Shown here: one piece after another, positions 29,805-36,916 of the stretch
Numbering within the stretch: the first letter of the stretch is position 1
Layout: each line of letters starts with the position of its first letter
Origin: Chitinophagales bacterium
Lineage (GTDB): Bacteria > Bacteroidota > Bacteroidia > Chitinophagales > LD1
Assembly: GCA_026129525.1 (NCBI GenBank)
Contig: JAHCHW010000004.1
Span: 248,001-312,000 of the forward strand
Direction of reading: 5' to 3'
Length of the DNA stretch: 64,000 nt
The notes under the pieces: model-generated
Seen by the model: the letters and a program-made list of their open reading frames with translations, nothing else
Told to the model about the DNA's origin: nothing
Databases searched by the model: none
Made by a program: the position numbers and the translations under genes

Positions 29805-30920
29805 TTGATTATAGACAGTCAATATCTTGTTTCGTTTTTAGCGCTGTTTTTTTGCATAAGCGTTTTTTTCTCCTTTTTAATCAATTGGCTGTTTCTTAAA
29901 TTCTCGTTTAACCTTGGCGGAAGAGAACAACCACAACCGAATCAGGTACGGTGGGCTGCCGGAGTTAAACCGGCAATTGGCGGTATTTCTTTCTTCATTG
30001 TGTTCCTGATTTCCATTTCGGTAATTGGCACATTGCCTCGCGAAACCAGTTATTTATTGGACAAACGTTTGATAGGAATTATTGCCTCCTCCTCTTTGGG
30101 TTTTGTGCTCGGCTTAGCCGATGATGCCTACAACACCAACCCGCTTGCAAAATTCATTGCACAGTTATCGTGTGCATTCATCCTCATCATTTCCGATGTG
30201 CAAATTCATGCAACAGGTAATTCGGCATTCGACTTTATTATCACCATAGTTTGGGTTATTGGCTTAATGAATTCTGTTAACATGCTCGACAACATGGATG
30301 CCATTACCACAACCGCTTCGATGTGCATTATTGCCGGACTGATTGTGGTAATTGCGGTAACCGTCCCTGTTTCAAATACCTTTTATTTGGTAATGTTGGT
30401 GGGTGTTTTGGGAGCCTTAGCCGGCTTTTTGTATTTCAACTGGCATCCTTCAAAAATTATAATGGGCGACACGGGCAGTCAGTTTTTGGGGGTATTCCTG
30501 GCATCAACCAGTATTCTTTTCTTTTGGGGGTTTAAAGACGAAAACAGCAACGAGTTTATTCAACTGAAACAGTTTGTTGTGCCTATGCTGTTTTTTATTG
30601 TTCCGCTAATTGATACTACCACCGTTACCATAAGGCGTTTGTTGCGAAAGCAATCGCCTTTTATTGGAGGGAAAGATCATATTACTCACCATCTGGTTTA
30701 TTTCGGTTTAAAGGAACGGGGGGTGGCTGTAGTGCTGATTATTTTATCGCTGTTATCGTTTCCCATAGCCCTATCGCTCATATTGGGCTGGGTAGCATGG
30801 ACCTGGATAAGCACCTTTGCCGCCTTTGCCTACTTTGCAGTAGTGTTCGGCATTATGCAGCTTGTTTACAACATTGGCAAAAGAAAGCGCGATGAAAAAC
30901 TTGCTGCACAATCCCTTTAG
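29805..30920 (+). CDS. WecA/MraY-like undecaprenyl-phosphate sugar-1-phosphate transferase
   Basis: A 371-residue polytopic protein of the polyprenyl-phosphate N-acetylhexosamine-1-phosphate transferase family. The conserved acidic motifs are LADDAYNTNP, NSVNMLDNMDAITT and MGDTGSQFLG. Such enzymes begin repeat-unit synthesis on undecaprenyl phosphate. The start at 29805 is TTG, one base after the wzc stop; no suitable ATG is nearby. It is the last gene of the exopolysaccharide cluster and converges with a HAD phosphatase gene. Confidence 0.92.
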   Translation: MIIDSQYLVSFLALFFCISVFFSFLINWLFLKFSFNLGGREQPQPNQVRWAAGVKPAIGGISFFIVFLISISVIGTLPRETSYLLDKRLIGIIASSSLGFVLGLADDAYNTNPLAKFIAQLSCAFILIISDVQIHATGNSAFDFIITIVWVIGLMNSVNMLDNMDAITTTASMCIIAGLIVVIAVTVPVSNTFYLVMLVGVLGALAGFLYFNWHPSKIIMGDTGSQFLGVFLASTSILFFWGFKDENSNEFIQLKQFVVPMLFFIVPLIDTTTVTIRRLLRKQSPFIGGKDHITHHLVYFGLKERGVAVVLIILSLLSFPIALSLILGWVAWTWISTFAAFAYFAVVFGIMQLVYNIGKRKRDEKLAAQSL

Positions 30921-30928
30921 GGTTGCTT

Positions 30929-31624
30929 TCACAAAAACCGCTTCAGTTCGTTCAGCGAGTTAACTACATACGTAGCTCGCTCTTTTATACGGTTGCGTTT
31001 GGGGTTAAAATAAACCTGATCCATACCGGCATTGCGGGCGCCTACTATATCGGTGTTAAAGTTGTCGCCTATCATAATACACTCCCCGGCATTGGTAAAA
31101 GCGCGGTTCATGGCTATTTCAAAAATTTCTTTGTCGGGCTTTTGGGTGCCTACTTCTTCCGAAATAATAATGTGTTCGAAAAACGGACGTAAGCCGGAAT
31201 TTTCAATCTTAATCCATTGCACTTCGGCAAAGCCATTCGTAATTAAATGGAGCGAGTACTTGCTTTGCAGGTATTGCAACACTTCATAGGCATCGGGGAA
31301 TAGTGCCGTCATCCGCGGGCTTAAACTCACATAACTGTGCGCCATGCGCTCCGCCAGTTCCAAATTGTTTATGCCAAACTCGGCCAGTGTTTCGGCAAAG
31401 CGGTTAACACGTACCTGCTCTTTGGTGGCAAAACCATTGTGGTACTTTGACCAATAGCGGTCGTTAATGGGTTTATAGGTAACGTGGAATTGAGCAAAAG
31501 AAGGCACGCCCAACGCTGCGAGCTTCTCTTCCGTAAAAATTTGTTGCAGTGCTTTCAGCGAGTTGGTTTCAAAGTCCCAGATGGTATGGTCGAGGTCGAA
31601 AAAAATGTGCTTGTAGGTTTTCAA
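30929..31624 (-). CDS. HAD-family YjjG-like nucleotidase
   Basis: A 231-residue HAD hydrolase. Asp10 and Asp12 in FFDLDHTIWD are the nucleophile and acid/base; TNGFAEVQ and GTQKPDKEIFE mark motifs II and III, and IGDNFNTDIVGA motif IV. The sequence style is that of YjjG, which dephosphorylates non-canonical pyrimidine nucleotides. The exact substrate is inferred from the family. It is convergent with the WecA-like gene (8 bp gap). Confidence 0.9.
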   Translation of the reverse strand: MKTYKHIFFDLDHTIWDFETNSLKALQQIFTEEKLAALGVPSFAQFHVTYKPINDRYWSKYHNGFATKEQVRVNRFAETLAEFGINNLELAERMAHSYVSLSPRMTALFPDAYEVLQYLQSKYSLHLITNGFAEVQWIKIENSGLRPFFEHIIISEEVGTQKPDKEIFEIAMNRAFTNAGECIMIGDNFNTDIVGARNAGMDQVYFNPKRNRIKERATYVVNSLNELKRFL

Positions 31625-31675
31625 AATGGCGAGGGTGTTAAAGTTATTGACTGCTTAAGGGGTAGGCGCTATGGC

Positions 31676-32077
31676 TTATTTTATTTCCTGACAAAGTTCT
31701 ATTAAAACTCCGTTGGTAGTTTTAGGGTGAAAAAAGAATACCAGTTTGTTATCGGCTCCGCGCTTGGGTTTTTCCGAAATAGCTTGAAATCCTTCGGCTT
31801 TTAAGCGTTCCACTTCTTTTTCAATATTTTCTACGGCAAAGGCAATATGATGAATGCCCTCACCTTTCTTTTCGATGTATTTGGCAATAGCACTATCGGG
31901 CGAAGTGGCATATAGCAGTTCTACTTTACTTTCTCCCATTTGAAAGAAAGAAGTATTTACATTTTCCGATTCTACCTGCTCTGATTTATAGGGAGGTTTT
32001 CCGAAAAGTTTGCTGAAAAGTTCGTTGGAGGTTTCGAGGTTTTTAACGGCAATTCCTATGTGTTCTATCTTAAACAT
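31676..32077 (-). CDS. mce: Methylmalonyl-CoA epimerase
   Basis: A 133-residue VOC-fold protein (MFKIEHIGIAVKNLE start). Metal-ligand residues fit: His in EHIGIAV, the Glu in KVELLYAT, His in GIHHIAFAV, and Glu near the end in LIELCQ. It converts S- and R-methylmalonyl-CoA, in propionate and odd-chain metabolism. A TTG two codons upstream is a possible start, but the ATG at 32077 is preferred. It is divergent from the IscA-type gene. Confidence 0.9.
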   Translation of the reverse strand: MFKIEHIGIAVKNLETSNELFSKLFGKPPYKSEQVESENVNTSFFQMGESKVELLYATSPDSAIAKYIEKKGEGIHHIAFAVENIEKEVERLKAEGFQAISEKPKRGADNKLVFFFHPKTTNGVLIELCQEIK

Positions 32078-32092
32078 TGTCAAAATGGCTTA

Positions 32093-32127
32093 TTGGCAGC
32101 AAAGGAATGATTATTGATGTAAATTTG
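32093..32127 (+). promoter_or_regulatory. Candidate promoter of the IscA-type gene
   Basis: TTGG at 32093-32096 and a full match to the Bacteroidota -7 consensus, TAAATTTG, at 32120-32127 are separated by 23 bp. The start codon follows 19 nt after the -7 element. This is the best two-part promoter seen in the window. Confidence 0.55.
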
Positions 32128-32146
32128 CCTACTAAATACTATTGCT

Positions 32147-32473
32147 ATGTTGTTTGTATCGGAAAGTGCGAAGAATAAAATTGAAGCAATTAAAAAAGAA
32201 CAGAACCTTTCGCCCGAAACGTTTGTGCGCGTAACTGTTGCGGGTGGCGGTTGTTCGGGGCTTTCGTACAAAATGGATTTTGACAGCGAACTGAAACCCG
32301 AAGACCAGCAGTTTGAAGACAAAGGCATTAAACTGGTAACCGACCTTCGTTCGTTTTTATACATCTGCAATACCACACTCGATTTTTCGGACGGATTGAA
32401 CGGTAAGGGATTTGAGTTTAAGAACCCCAACGCATCGCGCACCTGCGCCTGCGGTGAAAGTTTTGCCGTGTAA
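32147..32473 (+). CDS. Iron-sulfur cluster assembly scaffold (IscA/ErpA type)
   Basis: A 108-residue A-type carrier protein. The three conserved cysteines appear as GGGCSGLSY (about residue 36) and TCACGESF (about 99-106). It transfers iron-sulfur clusters to apoproteins in the cytoplasm. It is a full-length single-domain member; paralogue identity (IscA, ErpA or SufA) cannot be fixed from sequence. It is the first gene on this strand after the divergent mce. Confidence 0.93.
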   Translation: MLFVSESAKNKIEAIKKEQNLSPETFVRVTVAGGGCSGLSYKMDFDSELKPEDQQFEDKGIKLVTDLRSFLYICNTTLDFSDGLNGKGFEFKNPNASRTCACGESFAV

Positions 32474-32482
32474 GGGTGGCTG

Positions 32483-32983
32483 CTACACTCTGCGTGAGGC
32501 TTTCAGTGTTACTACGGTTGCCAGAAAGATGATGACTAACAGCGCCATGGCTATCATATAGTACCAATTTCTACTCAGGTATACGGCAAGGCGGTAGTTT
32601 TTGATACGTTTAGCCACATCATTGTAGTTTTCGTCAATAGCAAACAGTTTTTCGAATGTTTTTATGGCAGCCTCCTGCTCCCCGTTTTGCTCTAAGGCAA
32701 GGGCTTTTAAGTAGAGCGCTTCTTTGTTGAGTGAATCTTGCGCGAGCACATAATTAAAGTCGGCACCGGCTTTTGCCGGTTGATTTAGTTTATAATAACA
32801 TAAACCGCGGTTGAAGTATAGGGAAAGGGTATCGGGATATTCTTGAATAAGTTGGTTGTAAACCGAAAGAGCAGAGTCGAACTGTTGCTGCGCGAAATAG
32901 TTTTCGGCAACAGCAGCAGTGGGTTGTGCTGATGAATCTTCACAAAAAAACAGGAGAAGAAAAATAAATCCCAAGAAGAGCAT
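32483..32983 (-). CDS. Exported TPR protein with C-terminal membrane anchor
   Basis: A 166-residue protein. The start at 32983 gives a signal peptide (MLFLGFIFLLLFFCEDSSA). Three TPR-like repeats follow (YFAQQQFDSALSVYNQL, YFNRGLCYYKLNQPAKAG, ALALEQNGEQEAAIKTF), then a C-terminal transmembrane segment (WYYMIAMALLVIIFLATVV). It resembles the TPR half of BatE-like proteins without the SH3 part. The partner is unknown. It converges with the IscA-type gene. Confidence 0.82.
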   Translation of the reverse strand: MLFLGFIFLLLFFCEDSSAQPTAAVAENYFAQQQFDSALSVYNQLIQEYPDTLSLYFNRGLCYYKLNQPAKAGADFNYVLAQDSLNKEALYLKALALEQNGEQEAAIKTFEKLFAIDENYNDVAKRIKNYRLAVYLSRNWYYMIAMALLVIIFLATVVTLKASRRV

Positions 32984-33110
32984 ACTTCGGTGTTTTATCC
33001 TTACAGGAAGGAACAAAGTTATCTTGTTACCCCGCAAAGGAAGTTTAATCGGTATTATTTAGAAAACTTAAAAGACCGAAAACCTAAGCCCCCTTATTTT
33101 TTGTAAATTA

Positions 33111-33129
33111 GCAACTGTAATTCAGTTGC
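33111..33129 (+). promoter_or_regulatory. Palindromic operator candidate of hicAB
   Basis: GCAACTG and CAGTTGC form a perfect 7-bp inverted repeat around TAATT, 22 bp upstream of the hicA start. HicB antitoxins with a ribbon-helix-helix domain usually repress their own operon by binding such a palindrome. The site is seen directly; its role as operator is inferred from the adjoining genes. Confidence 0.55.
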
Positions 33130-33150
33130 AACGTATAGTATTAGAATAAA

Positions 33151-33393
33151 GTGAGTAAGGCAGAAAAGTTGATTGAACGGCTCAAAACATATCCTAAAGA
33201 TTTTACGTGGGAAGAGTTAGTAAAGGTGTTGCATCATTTCGGATATACGGAGATTAAGAAAGGTAAAACGGGTGGTTCAAGAAGGAAGTTTGCAAACAAA
33301 CAGAACAACATCATTAGCCTTCACAAGCCACACCCGCAGAATGTTGTAAAGGAGTATGTTATTAAACAAATAATTGACCATTTAAACCTGTAA
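33151..33393 (+). CDS. hicA: HicA-family toxin
   Basis: An 80-residue protein of the double-stranded-RNA-binding-fold HicA mRNA interferase family, acting in the cytoplasm. The start is GTG at 33151. The region GKTGGSRRKFANKQNN matches the family site, but where most HicA proteins have GSH with the catalytic His, this has GSR (Arg44). Later histidines in SLHKPHPQN remain. A GGSR branch of HicA is known, so the toxin may still be active or it may have lost catalysis. It is followed by hicB after 5 bp. Confidence 0.85.
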   Translation: MSKAEKLIERLKTYPKDFTWEELVKVLHHFGYTEIKKGKTGGSRRKFANKQNNIISLHKPHPQNVVKEYVIKQIIDHLNL

Positions 33394-33398
33394 AAATT

Positions 33399-33755
33399 AT
33401 GGAAAACTACATGGAATATAAAGGGTACATAGGCACTGTATCGTTTAATGCAAACGATGAAGTGTTTTACGGAAAAATTCATGGCATTACCGATTTGGTA
33501 ACTTTTGAGGGGCAATCGGTAAAGGAGTTAAAGAAGGCATTTAAAGATGCGGTGGACGATTACCTTGAAACGTGCAGTGCTTTGGGCAAGGAACCGAACA
33601 AAACATTCAAGGGCACTTTCAACGTACGTCTTACTGCCGAGTTACACCAAAAAGCAGCAATTGCCGCCCTGCGAAAAAGCCTTTCGTTGAACGATTTTGT
33701 AAAGAAAGCCATTTCCTTTGCTGTTGACCACCAGAATACCGTAACGGCAGAGTAA
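33399..33755 (+). CDS. hicB: HicB-family antitoxin
   Basis: A 118-residue antitoxin. The N-terminal half has the HicB RNase H-like partial fold (YKGYIGTVSFNANDEVFYG, then GITDLVTFEG). The C-terminal 40 residues form a ribbon-helix-helix DNA-binding domain (FNVRLTAELHQKAAIAALRKS, SLNDFVKKAI). It should neutralise HicA and bind the upstream palindrome. The gene ends the two-gene operon and converges with glyA (32 bp). Confidence 0.88.
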   Translation: MENYMEYKGYIGTVSFNANDEVFYGKIHGITDLVTFEGQSVKELKKAFKDAVDDYLETCSALGKEPNKTFKGTFNVRLTAELHQKAAIAALRKSLSLNDFVKKAISFAVDHQNTVTAE

Positions 33756-33787
33756 CCGGTGTAGGTATCAGTTCGGCAATAACGCAT

Positions 33788-35056
33788 TTACTCGTACAGC
33801 GGAAACTGTTTCATGTATTCGTTTATTTCGGCTTTTACGGTTTGGGTAAGCGCTTCGTTTTCTACATCGGTAATAATGCGGTCAATCCATGCGGCTATTT
33901 GTTGCATGTCGTTCTCCTTCATGCCGCGGGTGGTGGCAGCGGGGGTGCCTAAGCGAATACCCGAAGTAACGAATGGCGATTTATCATCGAAGGGCACCAT
34001 GTTTTTGTTGCAGGTAATGTCGGCTTTTACCAAAGCGTTTTCGGCTTGCTTGCCGGTAACGCCTTTGCTGCGGAGGTCAATAAGCATTAAGTGGTTGTCG
34101 GTTCCGCCCGATATAATTTTGTAGCCTTTGGCAACCATAGCGGCAGCCAATGCCTGCGCGTTGCTCTTTACTTGTTTTTGATAGGCTTTAAAATCATTGC
34201 CAAGTGCTTCGCCAAAGGCAATGGCTTTAGCGGCAATTACATGCTCTAAGGGTCCGCCTTGTGTGCCGGGGAACACGGCTCCGTCCAACACAGCGCTCAT
34301 GGGTTTTAGTTCGCCTTTGGGGGTTTTATCGCCAAAAGGGTTTTCGTAATCTTTCCCCAGCATAATAATGCCGCCCCGCGGACCGCGCAGCGTTTTGTGT
34401 GTAGTAGAAGTAACCACATGGCAATGGGGCAGCGGGTTATCGAGCAAACCTGCGGCAATCAATCCTGCCGGGTGGGCAATATCGGCCATCAATATGGCGC
34501 CTACTTCATCGGCAATAGCGCGGAAGGTTTTATAGTCCCACTCGCGCGAATAAGCCGAGGCTCCGCAAATAATGAGTTTGGGTTTTTCCTTTAGTGCGGT
34601 TTCGCGCACTTTGTTCATATCAATACGTCCGGTTTCTTCTTCTACCCCATAAAAAACAGGCACATACAGTTTGCCCGAAAAATTGACGGGCGAGCCGTGT
34701 GTAAGGTGCCCGCCATGCGATAGGTTAAAGCCCAAAATTTTATCACCGGGTTTAATACATGCCAGCATAACTGCGGCATTTGCCTGTGCGCCCGAGTGGG
34801 GCTGCACATTTGCCCAGGCAGCGCCAAAAAGTTGTTTGAGGCGCTCAATGGCGAGGGTTTCAATTTCGTCCACAAACTGGCAGCCGCCATAGTAGCGCTT
34901 GCCGGGCAGCCCTTCGGCATATTTGTTGGTGAGGCAAGTGCCCATGGCTTTTATCACTTCAGCCGAAGTAAAATTTTCGGAGGCAATCAGTTCAATGCCT
35001 TCGCGCTGGCGGTGGAGTTCTTTAGCAATTAAATCGAAAACCTGCTTGTCGTTCAT
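33788..35056 (-). CDS. glyA: Serine hydroxymethyltransferase
   Basis: A 422-residue PLP enzyme interconverting serine and glycine with tetrahydrofolate, a main source of one-carbon units. The PLP-lysine motif is [13 protein letters not shown] and the folate region includes [11 protein letters not shown]. Length and motif order are normal. A TAACTTCG -7-like element lies at 35073-35080 on the minus strand, 16 nt before the start. The gene is followed by hicAB on the opposite strand. Confidence 0.97.
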   Translation of the reverse strand: MNDKQVFDLIAKELHRQREGIELIASENFTSAEVIKAMGTCLTNKYAEGLPGKRYYGGCQFVDEIETLAIERLKQLFGAAWANVQPHSGAQANAAVMLACIKPGDKILGFNLSHGGHLTHGSPVNFSGKLYVPVFYGVEEETGRIDMNKVRETALKEKPKLIICGASAYSREWDYKTFRAIADEVGAILMADIAHPAGLIAAGLLDNPLPHCHVVTSTTHKTLRGPRGGIIMLGKDYENPFGDKTPKGELKPMSAVLDGAVFPGTQGGPLEHVIAAKAIAFGEALGNDFKAYQKQVKSNAQALAAAMVAKGYKIISGGTDNHLMLIDLRSKGVTGKQAENALVKADITCNKNMVPFDDKSPFVTSGIRLGTPAATTRGMKENDMQQIAAWIDRIITDVENEALTQTVKAEINEYMKQFPLYE

Positions 35057-35072
35057 ACGGTAAAATTTCGGG

Positions 35073-35080
35073 CGAAGTTA
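35073..35080 (-). promoter_or_regulatory. Candidate -7 element (TAACTTCG) for glyA
   Basis: Fits TAnnTTYG and lies 16 nt before the glyA ATG. No clear -33 element was found. Confidence 0.35.
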
Positions 35081-35132
35081 GTTTTTGGAGAATGTTGCGG
35101 GGCGATGGTGAGGGGGTTTTTACTAACAGATA

Positions 35133-35183
35133 GTAATTAGTACCCCCGAAAGGGTTTGAAACCCTTTCGGGGGTACTAATTAC
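35133..35183. repeat. Perfect 25-bp inverted repeat (51-bp palindrome)
   Basis: Left arm 35133-35157 (begins gtaattagtacccccg, ends aaagggttt) is the exact reverse complement of right arm 35159-35183, with a single G between. The core cccgaaagggtttgaaa is a recurrent Bacteroidota intergenic motif. The right arm runs over the stop codon of the orphan gene. It could act as a terminator on either strand or as a REP-like element. There is no T-run. Confidence 0.93.
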
Positions 35184-35851
35184 AAGCCCACCATAGTTGC
35201 CGTATAGTCGCTAAAGCCGCTGCTTTTGCTCATATCTTGTATGTTGATGTAGCGGGCAAAGGCAAAAATCATTTTACCGGCATGTTGCATACCAACATCC
35301 ATAACAAAGGTTGACTTTTTGCTTATATGCCTGCCGGAGCATTGTTCGGGAGTGCCCGGGTTGGAGCCTGTGTGGTAAACAATTTCGATGGCATCGGCAT
35401 AGGGGTGCAAGCGGGGCTTGCCCTCGCTTTGCGGCAGGCGGCAGCTTACTTTAAGCCTGCCGCTGCCTATGGGTTTAAGGTTGAGGGCGGGCCTATCGAA
35501 AATTTGGGGGCGTTTGTGCCGCTTATGGCTGCGGTCGTTTAAGCCCATGCCTGTTTTTTCGGGTTGGCTAATAGCGCTGTTGCCCGCCAGCCATGCATTA
35601 ACAAAGGCGCGCAGGTGCTTTTCTAACTTCTTGCGTTCCATTTGGTGGGTTTGGTTTGCCGGTTTGGTGCGGGTAAGCACATTGGTGGCGGTGTGGTAGC
35701 TTGCTTCGTAAGCAGCCGATGCTGCCGTAAGTGCCGCCACTTCGCCTGCCGGTATGCCCCATGCCCCGGCATTGGCGCTTGCCTTTTGCACTAATATTTT
35801 TTGAAACTGAAAGAAAACATCGGCTCTGCGGGGAATGTAGTCTTTTGCCAT
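35180..35851 (-). CDS. Orphan protein of unknown function
   Basis: A 223-residue protein I do not recognise by name. The N-terminal half (about 1-100) is helical and Ala-rich with W/I/P signature (AWGIPAGEVAALTAASAAYE) and ends in LRAFVNAWLAG; residues 105-125 are rich in His, Lys and Arg; the C-terminal half is beta-rich (KPIGSGRLKVSC, AIEIVYHTG, MIFAFARYINIQD). From memory this resembles a widespread Bacteroidota hypothetical family starting MAKDYIP with a fibronectin-like tail. The coding sequence looks more GC-rich than its neighbours. The palindrome covers its stop and the 21-bp array is 85 bp upstream. Confidence 0.7.
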   Translation of the reverse strand: MAKDYIPRRADVFFQFQKILVQKASANAGAWGIPAGEVAALTAASAAYEASYHTATNVLTRTKPANQTHQMERKKLEKHLRAFVNAWLAGNSAISQPEKTGMGLNDRSHKRHKRPQIFDRPALNLKPIGSGRLKVSCRLPQSEGKPRLHPYADAIEIVYHTGSNPGTPEQCSGRHISKKSTFVMDVGMQHAGKMIFAFARYINIQDMSKSSGFSDYTATMVGL

Positions 35852-35935
35852 TATTGGTTCGTTTTAATGCAAAATTTATATTTTTTGTTCAAAAAGACAA
35901 CAAATTTGAGTATAAACAATGGTAAAATATATTCA

Positions 35936-36166
35936 GAATATGTATTCTAAATTTTAGAATGCATATTCTTATATTTAGCATACAAACTCTAAATTTTAAA
36001 CCGTGTATTCTGAAAATTAAAATATAAACTCTGATTTTTTGATTTTGCATTCTAAATAATTGAATATAAACTCTATAGTTTAGAATATGTATTTCAAAAT
36101 CTTGAATACACATTCTGAATTGTAGAATATACATCCTGAATTTTGAAATATACATTCTAAACTTTC
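35936..36166. repeat. 21-bp AT-rich tandem array, 11 units without indels
   Basis: Eleven consecutive 21-bp units with consensus GAATATA(C/A)ATTCTAAATTTA follow each other with no insertion or deletion; a twelfth (36167-36187) is decayed. Many units contain the imperfect palindrome GAAT-N4-ATTC. Units differ by point changes, so it is old, but the period has been kept exactly. On the minus strand an 88-codon frame (35889-36155) reads through the array as heptapeptides of the form hydrophobic-Tyr-Ile-x-x-Phe-Arg. Confidence 0.9.
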
Positions 36167-36187
36167 GAAAAACAGGCTAAAACCCTA

Positions 36188-36310
36188 CAAACTGTTGCCG
36201 CCTTAGTGTGCAAATAAGCTAAGTAATAATTGAGAAATGTTTTTGCTTGCCGCAATAGTGGAGAGTGATATAGCAATGTTTCGCGGCTGCGTTGCACCGC
36301 CCCGGCCGGG
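36188..36310. other. Gene-free spacer between array and lptC
   Basis: No reading frame of note, no hairpin and no promoter match was seen here. With 35852-35935 and the array it makes up the only gene-free stretch over 300 bp in the window (35852-36310). Confidence 0.6.
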
Positions 36311-36916
36311 TTACTCCATTTCCGAGGCGTTCACTTTTATTTTTCCGCTTATGCTTTTTACCACGTAGTCGGTAAAATTTTGGTTGGCGGTCATGCCTTT
36401 GCCAAAAATTATTTCGTCATCGGTGGTAATTTTTACAAAGGAGTTGGAGTAGATAATTTTTTTCTGCTCGTCCCAAATCAGTTCATCGGTATCGAGCCGT
36501 TCGCCTTTTTCGTTTATTACCACTACACTGTCGCGGGCGGTCATTTCGTTGCTGTTTTCAACCACGGTAGCGTAGCGGGCGGTCATTTTGCTTTCCACTT
36601 TTCCTTCCTGATTAAAAAAATCCAGTTCCATACCATCGCTAAACTCCATGTAAGGTTTTTGGGTGTTATAGCGGGTAACCGTTTTCCCTTTGGCAATAAT
36701 GCGCGTAACTCCGTTATCGGAATAATGTATTTCTACCTCTTTGCCTGTTTCAATATTAACGTTGGTGCGCGAGGTAATAAGCATGGCTTCGGCCATATCG
36801 TTTTTGCAGGAAGAAAGAAAGAGGAGAAACAACAAAAGGGACAAGGGAAATGGGAAATGGGAAATGGGAAATGGGAAATGGGACAAGGGAAATGGGAAAC
36901 GGAAAACGAATCGCAT
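36311..36916 (-). CDS. lptC: LptC-like LPS transport lipoprotein with repeat-built signal peptide
   Basis: A 201-residue protein of the LptC family, which bridges the inner-membrane LptBFG transporter to LptA for LPS export. The beta-jellyroll starts after the lipobox LLFLSSC (Cys37) and continues with EIHYSDNGV, KPYMEFSDGMELDFFN, ARYATVVENSNEMTARDS. The signal peptide is odd: residues 7-26 are FPFPLSHFPFPISHFPFPLS, encoded by nine 7-bp units (36838-36900). No Met lies between the repeat and the lipobox, so translation must pass through it. The ATG directly follows the stop of the upstream outer membrane protein gene. Confidence 0.88.
   Translation of the reverse strand: MRFVFRFPFPLSHFPFPISHFPFPLSLLLFLLFLSSCKNDMAEAMLITSRTNVNIETGKEVEIHYSDNGVTRIIAKGKTVTRYNTQKPYMEFSDGMELDFFNQEGKVESKMTARYATVVENSNEMTARDSVVVINEKGERLDTDELIWDEQKKIIYSNSFVKITTDDEIIFGKGMTANQNFTDYVVKSISGKIKVNASEME
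36838..36900. repeat. 7-bp tandem repeat (gggaaat), 9 units, in lptC signal sequence
   Basis: Nine units of 7 bp: gggacaa, five gggaaat, gggacaa, gggaaat, gggaaac. The 63 bp encode three heptapeptide FPFPxSH units. Gain or loss of any number not divisible by three would shift the lptC frame. Confidence 0.92.

Noticed and set aside
22068-30920. Genomic island with foreign origin for the exopolysaccharide cluster
   Set aside because: No mobile genes or tRNA edge seen, and composition is like the rest of the window to the eye.
35889-36155. Firm CDS call for the 88-codon minus-strand frame
   Set aside because: The frame lies wholly in the tandem array and may be open because of the repeat; kept only as a hypothesis in the findings.
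35936-36166. CRISPR array
   Set aside because: Units are continuous 21-bp repeats with no unique spacers, and no cas gene is near.
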